Below, one piece after another: positions 1 through 8,527 of a DNA stretch of 64,000 bases. The notes beneath the pieces are model-generated. The model made no database searches and was not told the origin of the DNA. It was given only the letters and a program-made list of their open reading frames with translations. Source of the DNA: Nocardia sp. NBC_00508 (lineage in GTDB: Bacteria; Actinomycetota; Actinomycetes; Mycobacteriales; Mycobacteriaceae). Position 1 is the stretch's first letter; every line of letters starts with the position of its first letter. The stretch covers positions 3,720,001 to 3,784,000 of the forward strand of contig NZ_CP107852.1 of the NCBI RefSeq assembly GCF_036346875.1, in the 5' to 3' direction. Both the position numbers and the translations under genes were made by a program.

Positions 1-279
1 GTGTTCGCGCCGCGGCTGAAGGCCAACAACACCCGCCTGTGGGTCTCCGCCGGTAGCGGCCTGCCGAGCGGGGCGGATGGCCTGAGCTTCAACACGGTCA
101 ACGCGATGGGCCTGGAGGCGCTGGCACTGGCCAATACCCGCGCGTTCCAGGTTCGCATGCTGACCCTCGGCGCGAACAACGTCACCTACGACTTCCCGGC
201 CGTGGGTGTGCACAACTGGAACTACTGGGCCGACGAGGTCTATCGAATGATCCCGGACCTCTCCGCGAACATCGGATAG
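1..279 (+). CDS. Mycolyltransferase (antigen 85 family), C-terminal fragment cut by window edge
   Basis: Only the last 92 codons are present and the gene begins upstream of the window. The GTG at position 1 is not the start: it matches the internal valine of the 'DPFVFAP' stretch in the two complete paralogues downstream. The fragment keeps the SGLPSG segment, the ANTRAFQVRM segment and a histidine in 'VGVHNWNYW' that corresponds to the catalytic His of the Ser-Glu-His triad. The family transfers mycolates onto arabinogalactan and trehalose outside the membrane. It is the first of four tandem paralogues and is followed by a strong terminator, so it is probably a separate transcription unit. 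Confidence 0.9.
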   Translation: MFAPRLKANNTRLWVSAGSGLPSGADGLSFNTVNAMGLEALALANTRAFQVRMLTLGANNVTYDFPAVGVHNWNYWADEVYRMIPDLSANIG

Positions 280-297
280 GTAGGCAGTAAACGAGGA

Positions 298-340
298 ACC
301 GACCGCCCTGTGCCATTGGTACAGGGCGGTCGGTCTTTTT
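298..340 (+). terminator. Rho-independent terminator after first mycolyltransferase
   Basis: A perfect 14-bp stem (298-311 with 321-334) has a 9-nt loop and is followed directly by CTTTTT. It lies 19 nt after the stop of the partial mycolyltransferase gene. This is the most canonical terminator in the window. Confidence 0.9.
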
Positions 341-577
341 CTCGGGTCGTCCCACATTCCCTCGGTAACGAATATGAAGACGAAACGCTGCGGTAGTTGT
401 GGTCTGGATCACTATCCAGCAACATGAAGGCATTCGTTTCCGATTGATACCTGAACCACATACGCAGAGGTCGATTCGTCCGTTTCTCACGGACCGTCGG
501 GTCTCGGTGTCCGATGAGGGGGTCGGTGGAGGTCACTAGATGTTTGCCGATCAGGTCGTCCGAGGGAAAGGTCGCAT

Positions 578-1642
578 GTGATGGGAAGTGAGCGCTGGGA
601 ACGCAGGTCCGGTAGGTCTCGATCAACCGGTTCGTGGGTGCGGCGATTCGTTCTCGGTGTCGCCGTGGCAATGCTGTTGCCGCTCGGGGCGACCGTCGCG
701 GGCGTCGGTGCCCCGGCATCGGCGGCATTCAATCCCGCCGCCTTCGACTTCTGGGTCGAGTCCCCCATGGGACCGATCAAGTCCCGGATTCTGCGTGCCG
801 CGAACGGCAACACCAATCGGGTCGTCTATGTGCTGGACGGCATGCGGGCCCCGGAGCACCTGAACGGCTGGGAGATCGAGACCAACATCCCCGAAGTCCT
901 GGCCGGTCACAACATCAACGTGGTCATGCCGGTCGGTGGCATGTCGAGCTTCTACGCCGACTGGAACGCGGCGAGCGAGTTCTTGGGCGTCCCGGCGGGC
1001 TCCGGCTCGAGCACCGGCTCCGGAATGCTCGACGGGTTCGCCGGCGGGCCGGGCAAGAGCTACCGGTACCAGTGGGAGACGTTCCTGAGCAACAACCTGC
1101 GCTGGGCGCTGCGTGACCGGCTCGGGTTCAACCCGTACCGCAACGGCGCCTTCGGCTTGTCCATGGGCGGCAGCGCCGCGCTGACCCTGGCGGCCTACCA
1201 CCCGGATCAGTTCAGCTTCGCCGGTTCGTTCTCCGGCTACCTGAACATCTCGGCGCCCGGCATGCGCGAGGCGATTCGCACGGCGATGATGGACGCGGGC
1301 GGTTACAACGTCGACTCGATGGCGCCGCCGTGGGGCCCGCAGTGGCTGCGGATGGACCCGTTCGTCTTCGCGCCCAACTTGGTCCGCAACGGCACGCGCC
1401 TGTGGATCGCGGCGGCCAGTGGCCTGCCCGGGTTGACCGACCCCCCGTCGTTCAGCACGCTCAACGGCATGGGTCTGGAATCGCTGGCGTTGGCCAATAC
1501 CCGCGCGTTCCAGGTCCGGATGGCGACACTCGGCGGCGGCAACGCCGTCTACTCTTTCCCGCCCTTCGGCATTCACGCCTGGAACAACTGGGCCGACGAG
1601 GCCATGCGGATGATTCCGGATATGTCGGCGCACATCGGTTGA
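578..1642 (+). CDS. Mycolyltransferase, antigen 85 family, secreted
   Basis: 354 aa alpha/beta-hydrolase-fold esterase. The N-terminus has arginines, then a hydrophobic stretch of about 20 residues ending near 'APASAA', a signal peptide that would be cleaved around residue 48. 'GLSMGGS' places the nucleophile at Ser195, and 'GIHAWNNW' places the catalytic His at 333. Known role of the family: exchange of mycolyl groups between trehalose monomycolate and arabinogalactan or trehalose in the outer envelope. It shares long blocks with both neighbours (FVFAP, SGLPG, ALANTRAFQVRM), so the genes arose by tandem duplication. GTG at 578 and ATG at 581 are alternative starts, with a purine-rich 'gaggga' upstream. 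Which antigen 85 member it equals cannot be told. Confidence 0.93.
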   Translation: MMGSERWERRSGRSRSTGSWVRRFVLGVAVAMLLPLGATVAGVGAPASAAFNPAAFDFWVESPMGPIKSRILRAANGNTNRVVYVLDGMRAPEHLNGWEIETNIPEVLAGHNINVVMPVGGMSSFYADWNAASEFLGVPAGSGSSTGSGMLDGFAGGPGKSYRYQWETFLSNNLRWALRDRLGFNPYRNGAFGLSMGGSAALTLAAYHPDQFSFAGSFSGYLNISAPGMREAIRTAMMDAGGYNVDSMAPPWGPQWLRMDPFVFAPNLVRNGTRLWIAAASGLPGLTDPPSFSTLNGMGLESLALANTRAFQVRMATLGGGNAVYSFPPFGIHAWNNWADEAMRMIPDMSAHIG

Positions 1643-2227
1643 GTTGTGCTGGTTTTGCGGCGCTGGCTGGTTTGCGGTGGCGCTGCGTGTTCGCCCGGCG
1701 GGCCATGGACTGAACTTTGCTAAATGTTTGCTATCGAAGGGTTAGCACTGGCCGTGTGCGATTGCTCACGGCCACCGCTAGCTCTATCTCGGCAGATCTC
1801 GGCCTCCATCACGGTTCGGTCTCGGGCGGCGCCGAATCGACTCCGGCCTCGGAGTCGGGTGCGGAAGGTCGCGGGAGCTCACATGGGTCCCCGAACTCGG
1901 CAGGATCTCGGCTCGGTGACAGTTCTCGCCAGGGACGGAAATATCTTGGGCTCCAACACGACATCACCGCATGAACGCGATAAGGTCACCGCATCATCAC
2001 CTTGTGCAAACGGAGGGATTTCGACCAGTGGAAAGCCCCGGACCTTGCTAAACCGAGGGGCGTCGAATATCGTCCAGCGAGCGCAAGTGTGACCAGATCG
2101 TTGTAGCGCCGTCACAGGTCCGGACGGTCGGGACCGTGCCCGTGACGCGCGTCTCGTTGGCAACACGGGTGCCGGTTCGCCTTCGGGCGGCGGGTGGCAC
2201 CACAACAGCAGAAAGAGAGCAGGATTC
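1643..2227. other. 585-nt intergenic region between mycolyltransferase genes
   Basis: No convincing gene. It contains a small hairpin (1749-1756 with 1767-1774, 10-nt loop), too short and without a T-run to be a clear terminator. The motif TTTGCTA/CTTGCTAAA recurs at about 1717, 1728 and 2043, and a related TTTGCTGAG lies at 3362 before the next gene. It could be an operator, but I cannot name a regulator. The last 25 nt hold the purine-rich 'agagagcagga' that serves as ribosome-binding site for the gene at 2228. Confidence 0.5.
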
Positions 2228-3268
2228 ATGCGTTTCGGCAGGGCGGCCGCGCCGAAGAGAACACCGTCGGGACGGCGAGGCGCACCTCGCGGTTGGCGTA
2301 ATCGAATTCTGGCTGTCGGTGCCGCCGTCTTGGCGCTACCGACCGCCGCTGGACTGGCGACCCCGACCCTCGCCACCGCGGCCCCGTCGGCGCATGCGCC
2401 GGTATTGCGGGCGCCCGCGGGTGGTTTCGAGGACCTGATGGTTCCCTCCAGCATGGGTCCGATCAAGGTGCAGGTGCAGTGGGCTTCGCGCGGTGGCAGC
2501 GCGGCGCTCTACCTGCTCGACGGTCTGCGTGCCCGCGACGACCGCAACGCTTGGTCGTTCGAGACCAACGCGCTGCAGCAGTTCGGCAACGACAACATCA
2601 CCCTGGTGATGCCGGTCGGCGGCCAGTCCAGCTTCTACGCCGACTGGTACGCGCCATCGAACCTCAACGGCCAGAAGACCACCTACAAGTGGGAGACCTT
2701 CCTCACCAAGGAGCTCCCGGCCTTCCTGGAAGGCTACGGCGTCTCGCGCACCAACAACGCGGTCGTCGGCCTGTCCATGGGTGGTAGCGCGGCGCTGGCC
2801 CTCGCGGCTTACCACCGCGACCAGTTCAAGTTCGCCGCCTCCTACTCGGGCTACCTGAACATCTCCGCGCCGGGCATGCGCGAGGCGATCCGCATCGCGA
2901 TGCTCGACGCAGGCCGCTACAACGTCGACTCGATGGCGGCGCCGTGGAGCTCGCAGTGGCTGCGGATGGACCCGTTCGTCTTCGCGCCGCAGCTGCGCGG
3001 CCTGCCGATGTACATCTCGGCGGCCAGCGGCCTGCCGGGCCAGCACGACCAGCCGAACTCGGCGGTCGGCGTGTTCAACACCGGCAACGCGATGGCGCTG
3101 GAAGCCCTTTCCTTGGTGAACACCCGTGCGTTCCAGTCTCGCCTGAACTCGCTGGGCATCCCGGCTCGGTACGATTTCCCGGCGGCGGGCACCCACGCCT
3201 GGAAGTACTGGGAGGGCCAGCTGTTCAACTCGCGCAACATGATCCTGGACGCCACCGGCGCCTGGTGA
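2228..3268 (+). CDS. Mycolyltransferase, antigen 85 family, secreted
   Basis: 346 aa. A basic N-terminus and a hydrophobic stretch ending at 'ATAAPSAHA' form a signal peptide. The catalytic Ser is 183 in 'GLSMGGS' and the His is 323 in 'GTHAWKYW'. The sequence between them is very close to the preceding paralogue: 'YSGYLNISAPGMREAIR' and 'LRMDPFVFAP' occur in both. The expected activity is mycolyl transfer to the cell wall and trehalose. ATG 2228 follows 'gcagga' at a suitable distance. A hairpin sits 19 nt after the stop, so the gene probably has its own transcript rather than being cotranscribed with the LGFP-bearing paralogue. Confidence 0.93.
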   Translation: MRFGRAAAPKRTPSGRRGAPRGWRNRILAVGAAVLALPTAAGLATPTLATAAPSAHAPVLRAPAGGFEDLMVPSSMGPIKVQVQWASRGGSAALYLLDGLRARDDRNAWSFETNALQQFGNDNITLVMPVGGQSSFYADWYAPSNLNGQKTTYKWETFLTKELPAFLEGYGVSRTNNAVVGLSMGGSAALALAAYHRDQFKFAASYSGYLNISAPGMREAIRIAMLDAGRYNVDSMAAPWSSQWLRMDPFVFAPQLRGLPMYISAASGLPGQHDQPNSAVGVFNTGNAMALEALSLVNTRAFQSRLNSLGIPARYDFPAAGTHAWKYWEGQLFNSRNMILDATGAW

Positions 3269-3286
3269 CCTAGTTCGCTCCGACGC

Positions 3287-3320
3287 ATTCAGGCCGCACC
3301 GATCTCGGTGCGGCCTGAAT
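3287..3320 (+). terminator. Hairpin terminator after mycolyltransferase
   Basis: A nearly perfect stem of 14-16 bp (3287-3302 with 3305-3320) with a minimal loop lies 19 nt after the stop at 3268. There is only a short T-stretch after it, common for high-GC actinomycete terminators. Confidence 0.75.
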
Positions 3321-3420
3321 TGCGTTCGGGGACAGCTCGCCTCGCGAACGCCGCGAACAAAGTTTGCTGAGCAGCGCGTGTCTCCCGTAAACGCCGCCAT
3401 AACCGGAGTACAAAGCTCTT

Positions 3421-5292
3421 GTGGCAGGGATAACACGCGATAGCTGGGGCAAGCGCGGGCTTCTCGTCGCTCGTTCGGCACGCGGGCGGCTCATGCTGCT
3501 CGCCAGCGCCTTGGTGGTTCCACTAGCCGCGAGCCTGTCCGTTGCTGCTCCCGCCATCGCGCAGCCCGCCGCCGCGCCGTCCGCGGCGGTCATGGAGAAG
3601 GTCCACTGGCTCAGCGACCGTCGCGTCGCGCTGTGGGTGACCTCGCCGTCCATGGGCGCGCCGGTCCAACTGCAGCTGCTGCTGGCCAGGGACTGGAATG
3701 CCCGCCCGGAAGCAGAGTTCCCCCTGCTGTTCCTGCTCGACGGCCTGCGCGCCACCGAGGACGAGAGCGGCTGGACGAAGGAGGCGGGCGCGGTCGAGTT
3801 CTTCGCCGACAAGAACGTCACCGTCGTCCTTCCGGTCGGCGGACAGGCCAGCTTCTACTCCGACTGGCTGGAGCCGAACAACGGCCGTAACTACAAGTGG
3901 GAGACCTTCCTGACCAAGGAACTCCCGCCGCTGCTGGAGAGCCATTGGCGAGCATCGGACGTGCGGGGCATGGAGGGACTGTCGATGGGCGGCACGGCCG
4001 CGATGTTCCTCGCGGCCCGCAATCCCGGCTTCGTGCGGCATGCCGCGTCCTATTCCGGCTTTCTGACCACGACGACGCTGGGCATGCCGCAGGCGATTCA
4101 GTTCGCTATGCGTGACGCGGGTGGTTTCGACTCGGCCGCCATGTGGGGTCCGCCGACGAGCCCCGAATGGGATGGGCATGACCCGTATGCGCTGGCCGAC
4201 AAACTGAGGGGGGTCAGCCTCTACGTTTCCAGTGGCAGCGGTGCCATCGGTCCCTTCGACCAGATCTCCGCCATTCCAGGGGTGAGCACCAACTTCGCGG
4301 GCATGGGCCTGGAGATCCTGTCCCGGCTCACCTCGCAGAACTTCGTGACCAAGCTGGCCAACCTGGCCATCCCGGCGCAGGTGAACTACCGCGCGTCCGG
4401 CACCCACTCCTGGCCGTACTGGGATTTCGAGATGCGCCAGTCCTGGCAACAAGCCGCCACCGCGCTGGGTGTCGAACTCGGCAAGCCCGCCTGCCAAGCG
4501 AGCGGCGCTATCGGCACGGTGGCCGCAGCGACCGGCTGGCTCGGTGAGTGCCTCACCGCCGAGTACCAGGTGGCCGGTGGCACTGCCCAGGACTTCACAG
4601 GCGGCCGGGTCTTCTTCGCGCCGGGCAGCGGCGCGTATCCGGTCGGCGGCATGATCGCCGCTGGTTACCAGGCCGCTATGGGCCCCGGCGGCCCGCTGGG
4701 GCTGCCGACGGGCGACGAGCGCGCGCTCGAGGACGGTCGTGGCAGGTTGCAGACCTTCCAGCACGGTTCGCTGTACTGGACGCCGCAGACGGGCGCGCAG
4801 GCCGTCCGCGGCGCGATCCTGGAGGAGTGGGGCAAGCAGGGCTTCGAGCGCGGCCCGGCGGGCTATCCCAGCGCACCGGAGGTCAAGACGCCGCACCGGG
4901 ACGGCGCGGTGCAGGCGTTCGAGAACGGCCCGTTCTACTACAGTCAGGCCAACGGCGTGCGCCGCGTCCAGGGCATGATCCTCGGCAAGTACGCCCAGCT
5001 GGGCTACGAGAACAGCCCGCTCGGCTTCCCGGCCGCGGAGGAACAGCCGCTGAAGGATTTGGGGCGGTTCAGCCGATTCGAGGGCGGCAACATCTATTGG
5101 AGCCCGCTGTCCGGAGCCTGGGCGGTCCGCAACGGCCCGGTGCTGGACGCCTGGCGCGGGATCGGTTACGAGAACGGCAAACTCGGCTATCCGATCAGCG
5201 ACGAATTTCCCATTCCTGGCGGCATTCAGCAGAACTTCCAAGCCGGGTTCATCACGGTGCGCAACGGCAAACCGGAAGTCCACGGCATCTGA
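3421..5292 (+). CDS. Mycolyltransferase with C-terminal LGFP repeat domain
   Basis: 623 aa, far longer than the usual 330-350 of the family. Residues about 1-45 are a signal peptide ending 'APAIAQP'. Residues about 55-350 are the antigen 85 catalytic domain with Ser188 ('GLSMGGT') and His329 ('GTHSWPYW'). After a linker with paired cysteines (CQASG, GECLTAEY), residues about 400-620 hold four LGFP-type repeats, recognisable as 'GPLGLPTGDE', 'GPAGYPSAPE', 'SPLGFPAAEE' and 'GKLGYPISDE'. LGFP repeats are known from corynebacterial and mycobacterial surface proteins and are thought to tether them to the wall. The fusion suggests a wall-anchored enzyme. GTG start; 'ccggag' lies upstream. Confidence 0.92.
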   Translation: MAGITRDSWGKRGLLVARSARGRLMLLASALVVPLAASLSVAAPAIAQPAAAPSAAVMEKVHWLSDRRVALWVTSPSMGAPVQLQLLLARDWNARPEAEFPLLFLLDGLRATEDESGWTKEAGAVEFFADKNVTVVLPVGGQASFYSDWLEPNNGRNYKWETFLTKELPPLLESHWRASDVRGMEGLSMGGTAAMFLAARNPGFVRHAASYSGFLTTTTLGMPQAIQFAMRDAGGFDSAAMWGPPTSPEWDGHDPYALADKLRGVSLYVSSGSGAIGPFDQISAIPGVSTNFAGMGLEILSRLTSQNFVTKLANLAIPAQVNYRASGTHSWPYWDFEMRQSWQQAATALGVELGKPACQASGAIGTVAAATGWLGECLTAEYQVAGGTAQDFTGGRVFFAPGSGAYPVGGMIAAGYQAAMGPGGPLGLPTGDERALEDGRGRLQTFQHGSLYWTPQTGAQAVRGAILEEWGKQGFERGPAGYPSAPEVKTPHRDGAVQAFENGPFYYSQANGVRRVQGMILGKYAQLGYENSPLGFPAAEEQPLKDLGRFSRFEGGNIYWSPLSGAWAVRNGPVLDAWRGIGYENGKLGYPISDEFPIPGGIQQNFQAGFITVRNGKPEVHGI

Positions 5293-5606
5293 ATCGGGCG
5301 GCCGAACCACACCGATTCCGAGCGAAGCGGGACCGGGCATCACCCGTGCGCGGCCCGGCTCGGGTCCGAGGGGGCGAAGCGCGGACTCGGTCGAGTCCGT
5401 ACTCTTCAAGGCTGAGCCACAAACCGCTCGATCCCAAGACGTGTCAGCCCGGTCGGGTGCGAGTCTTACGAGCACCGTTCGCGGCCCGGCTCAGGTCCGA
5501 GTGGGCGAAGCGCATGCGCACGCCCGCTCGGACCCGAGCCAGACGGGGGCCGCGAACACGCAGCGTCGCAGGCGCTGCAAAATTAGACACAGGAGGACAA
5601 GAATTC
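5293..5606. repeat. Dispersed intergenic repeat, copy A (two partial units)
   Basis: Two related units lie here: one at about 5316-5386 and a fuller one at 5474-5588. The fuller unit begins 'ccgttcgcggcccggctc' and ends with 'ggccgcgaacacgcagcg', so its ends are inverted repeats of each other and can fold into a long hairpin. Nearly the same sequence, ending in the same 'ggcgctgcaaa' tail, occurs at about 34682-34889. The only gene signal is the AGGAGG at 5591-5596 for the next gene. Confidence 0.8.
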
Positions 5607-6125
5607 ATGCATCGGACCCGTGGAAAGGTATTCGGCGTGGTTGCGGCGATCGCCGCGACCGGCTTGCTCGCCGCGTGTGGCGACAATGATTCGACCGCGA
5701 CGAGCACGCCGACTCCGACCCGCACCACGACGGCGGCGCAGTCGCCTGCCGTGACGCCGCCCGCCGATACCGGGGTGCCCGCCCCCGCGCCGGAGGAGCC
5801 CACCACGACGGTGGCGCCCGAGCGTCCGGAGCCGGTGCCGACCGAAGCCGTCCCGCCGCCGGATACCTCGAACCTCTCCGACAAGGACAAGCGTTTCCTC
5901 GCCGAGCTGGAGAAGCAGGGCATCACCCCGTCCAGCCCGGATATCGCGCTGAGCATCGGCGCGTACGTCTGCCAGGGCACCGCCGCGGGCGCGTCCGACC
6001 AGGATCTGATGACCTTCGTGAACGCCATGGCCGGTTCCGACCCGGCGTTCGACCCGTCGAAGATGCCGGTCGAGAAGGCCGGACAGATCTACATCTCGAC
6101 CGCGCGCGCGACGTACTGCCAGTGA
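5607..6125 (+). CDS. Secreted lipoprotein, DUF732-like
   Basis: 172 aa. ATG 5607 follows a perfect AGGAGG at 5591-5596. The N-terminus is a lipoprotein signal with lipobox LLAAC, Cys26 being the lipidated residue. Next is a long Thr/Pro-rich linker (about residues 30-95). The C-terminal domain runs from '[17 protein letters not shown]' to the end, with two cysteines ('AYVCQG' and the terminal 'TYCQ') that probably form a disulfide; this is the usual DUF732 pattern of mycobacterial secreted proteins. Function unknown. The stop overlaps the start of the cutinase gene (GTGA), so the two are translationally coupled and probably act in the same envelope compartment. Confidence 0.82.
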   Translation: MHRTRGKVFGVVAAIAATGLLAACGDNDSTATSTPTPTRTTTAAQSPAVTPPADTGVPAPAPEEPTTTVAPERPEPVPTEAVPPPDTSNLSDKDKRFLAELEKQGITPSSPDIALSIGAYVCQGTAAGASDQDLMTFVNAMAGSDPAFDPSKMPVEKAGQIYISTARATYCQ

Positions 6126-7126
6126 GTTCGCGTGTCCGTTCGGCGTCCCGTCGGTCCAAGCCGACGTCCACGGCGCGCCCACGCGGGTGCCTGATCGCGA
6201 TCGGCGTGATCGTGCTGATCGTCCTCGTCGTCCTGCTGCTGTGGTACCTGCTCGCGGGGCGGTTGCGCCCGCCCGCTCCTGGGCCGAAGCCGCCGGAGCG
6301 GCCGACCTCGCAGCCCGCGAGTTGTCCCGACGTGCAGATGATCTCGGTGCCGGGCACCTGGGAGTCGAACAGCTACGACGATCCGCACAACCCGACCGCC
6401 AACCCGTTGTCGCTGATGCTCAACATCTCCGGCCCGGTCGCTCAGCAATTCCCGGCGGAGCGGCTGGACGTGTACACGGTTCCGTATGTCGCGCAGTTCT
6501 CCAACCCGATCGCGATCCCGCCGGACGGACAGCAGTCCTACAACAACAGCCGATCCGAGGGCACGAAGCGGATGGTCGATGCCATGGCCGCCCGGCATCA
6601 GGAGTGTCCGCTGACCACCTATGTGCTCGCGGGATTCTCCCAGGGCGCGGTGATAGCGGGTGACGTCGCCGCGCAGATCGGGGCGGGCAAGGGCCCCGTG
6701 CCCGCCGATTCGGTGCTCGGCGTGGCGTTGATCGCCGATGGGCGGCGTACCGGCGAGACCGGCCCCGGCCAGGCGATCCAGGTCGGCACGCCGCCACCCG
6801 GCGTGGGTGCCGAAGTCGCGTTGCGCGGGTTGAATGTGCCCGGCATAACGATGACCGGTCCGCGTCAAGGCGGCTTCGGCGCGCTCGCCGACCGCACCTA
6901 CACCATGTGCGCGCCCGGCGATCTGATCTGCGACGCCCCGCGCGAGGCGCTGAGCCCGTTCAACCTCGTGGGCAGCGTGAACGCCCTGGTCCGCGCGGCG
7001 GGCAACCCGGTGCACGCCCTCTACAACGGCTTCGTCGTCGACCCCGATGGCGCCACCTCGACACAGTGGACGGTCAACTGGGCAGTCGGCCTCATCGAGG
7101 CCGCACCGCATCCCGCGCACTCGTGA
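6122..7126 (+). CDS. Membrane-anchored cutinase-family esterase (Culp6-like)
   Basis: 334 aa. Residues about 20-46 form one transmembrane anchor, followed by a proline-rich linker and a cutinase domain. The nucleophile is Ser173 in '[12 protein letters not shown]'; 'PGDLICD' and '[10 protein letters not shown]' supply the likely catalytic Asp and His. Four domain cysteines fit the disulfides of the family. In Mycobacterium the equivalent gene (Rv3802c, culp6) lies beside fadD32-pks13-accD4 and encodes an essential phospholipase/thioesterase linked to mycolate metabolism. The position here, after mycolyltransferases and before fadD32, supports orthology. The GTG start overlaps the preceding stop. 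Confidence 0.88.
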   Translation: MSSRVRSASRRSKPTSTARPRGCLIAIGVIVLIVLVVLLLWYLLAGRLRPPAPGPKPPERPTSQPASCPDVQMISVPGTWESNSYDDPHNPTANPLSLMLNISGPVAQQFPAERLDVYTVPYVAQFSNPIAIPPDGQQSYNNSRSEGTKRMVDAMAARHQECPLTTYVLAGFSQGAVIAGDVAAQIGAGKGPVPADSVLGVALIADGRRTGETGPGQAIQVGTPPPGVGAEVALRGLNVPGITMTGPRQGGFGALADRTYTMCAPGDLICDAPREALSPFNLVGSVNALVRAAGNPVHALYNGFVVDPDGATSTQWTVNWAVGLIEAAPHPAHS

Positions 7127-7293
7127 GAATGCACAGTCCGTGAGATACCCCGCACCCGGTTGGCGTGACAAGGGCAACTCGAGTTGGGCAGCACGCTGTA
7201 AAGTGCGCTGATGATCGCGACGCCGGGCAACGCCGCAGCAGACCTCGGGCGGGTGTCGCGCCCGTATTTCCTTACAGCCAGGAGCATGAGTTC

Positions 7294-8337
7294 ATGACAG
7301 AAGCCGCCGCACCGGCCACCACGGCGAGCCGCGACGCGGATGCTGCGTTGACCGCGCTGGGCACTCCGTTGCGCCCGTTCCGCTTCGCGGCGGCCGGCGA
7401 GGGAAACAAGCAGGAGGGCGGTGCCCGCAAGTTCGTCCAGACCGCCCAGCAGGCCGAGGAGTACGGCTTCGACGCGTTCGTCGTGCCGGACCACCTCGGT
7501 GAGCAGATCGGCCCGATCGCCGCGCTCGGGGCGCTGACCCAAGCCACCGAGAAGATCCGCCTCGGCACATCGGTGCTGGCGAACGGTTTCCGCCACCCCG
7601 TCGTGCTGGCCAAGGACCTGGCCACGATCGATGTGCTGTCCAAGGGCAGGCTGGAGGTCGGCCTCGGCGCCGGCTGGATCAAGGAAGAGTTCGAGAACGC
7701 GGGTATCCCCTACGAGTCGCCCGGCGTCCGGCTGGAGAAGCTGGACGAGGCGCTGACCATTCTCGACGTACTGCTGCGCGGCCAGGAGTGCACCTTCGAG
7801 GGCAAGCACTACCAGGTGCGCGGTGTCAAGGGGACCCCACGGCCACGCCAGGGCCCGCGCCCGCCGATCTGTACCGGTGGTGGCGGCCCGAAGATGCTGC
7901 GCCTGGCCGCCAAGCACGCCGACATCGTCTCCGTCGTTCCGGTGACCACCAAGAACGGCAAGGGCCTGCTCTCCGGCATCACCATCGAGAAGGCCATCGA
8001 AAAGGTGAATCTGATCAAGGAGGCCGCCGGTGACCGGTTCGCCGACATCGAGCTGAACTGGGCCATCACCGCCATCGTGATCACCGACGATCGCGAGAAG
8101 ACCGCGGAGATGGCGCTGTCGGCGTTGGACAAGGGACTGCACCCCAACCTCGAGGTGGACGTTCAGCTGTCCGTCGAGGACATCCTGAACTCGCCCTACG
8201 TGGCGATCGGCACGTTCGAGGAGATCGCCGAGCAGATCAGGCGTGTGCGGCAACTCACCTCGATGTCCTACGTCGGTGTATTCCCCACCCAGATGGACGC
8301 GTTCGCCCCCGTTATTCCCCTGCTGCGGGACGAGTGA
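7294..8337 (+). CDS. LLM-class (F420-dependent type) oxidoreductase
   Basis: 347 aa TIM-barrel flavin/F420 oxidoreductase of the luciferase-like monooxygenase superfamily. Recognisable segments are 'PLRPFRFAA', 'DAFVVPDHLG', 'TEKIRLGTSVLANGFRHP', 'GRLEVGLGAGWIKEEFENAGI' and 'PPICTGGGGPKMLRLAAKHAD'. The pattern resembles the actinobacterial subfamily annotated as F420-dependent (TIGR03621-like), an assignment from memory. ATG 7294 is preceded by 'ccagga'; an upstream in-frame start would add 43 residues of arginine-rich, non-family sequence. Substrate unknown. It sits between culp6 and fadD32, which are adjacent in M. tuberculosis, so it is an insertion or a local recruitment. Confidence 0.85.
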   Translation: MTEAAAPATTASRDADAALTALGTPLRPFRFAAAGEGNKQEGGARKFVQTAQQAEEYGFDAFVVPDHLGEQIGPIAALGALTQATEKIRLGTSVLANGFRHPVVLAKDLATIDVLSKGRLEVGLGAGWIKEEFENAGIPYESPGVRLEKLDEALTILDVLLRGQECTFEGKHYQVRGVKGTPRPRQGPRPPICTGGGGPKMLRLAAKHADIVSVVPVTTKNGKGLLSGITIEKAIEKVNLIKEAAGDRFADIELNWAITAIVITDDREKTAEMALSALDKGLHPNLEVDVQLSVEDILNSPYVAIGTFEEIAEQIRRVRQLTSMSYVGVFPTQMDAFAPVIPLLRDE

Positions 8338-8527
8338 GCCGGTCTTCTCTGTAACATGACTCTGGTTTGAGTACATCTAGCCGATAAGCGGTCACCGCGC
8401 AGACCGCACAAAATCTGCAGGCTGGCTCTGCACTTGGAGCACCCGCGGGCGAAAGCGAGTCGGGGCCTCACAGGTAATAGCGGCGATCTCGCCGTCTTGC
8501 TGCGTGTGCCTCGGAGGAGAAGAAGGA

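Noticed and set aside
573..592. A CRP-type site over the start of the mycolyltransferase at 578
   Set aside because: TGTGA is present but the second half reads GTGAG instead of TCACA.
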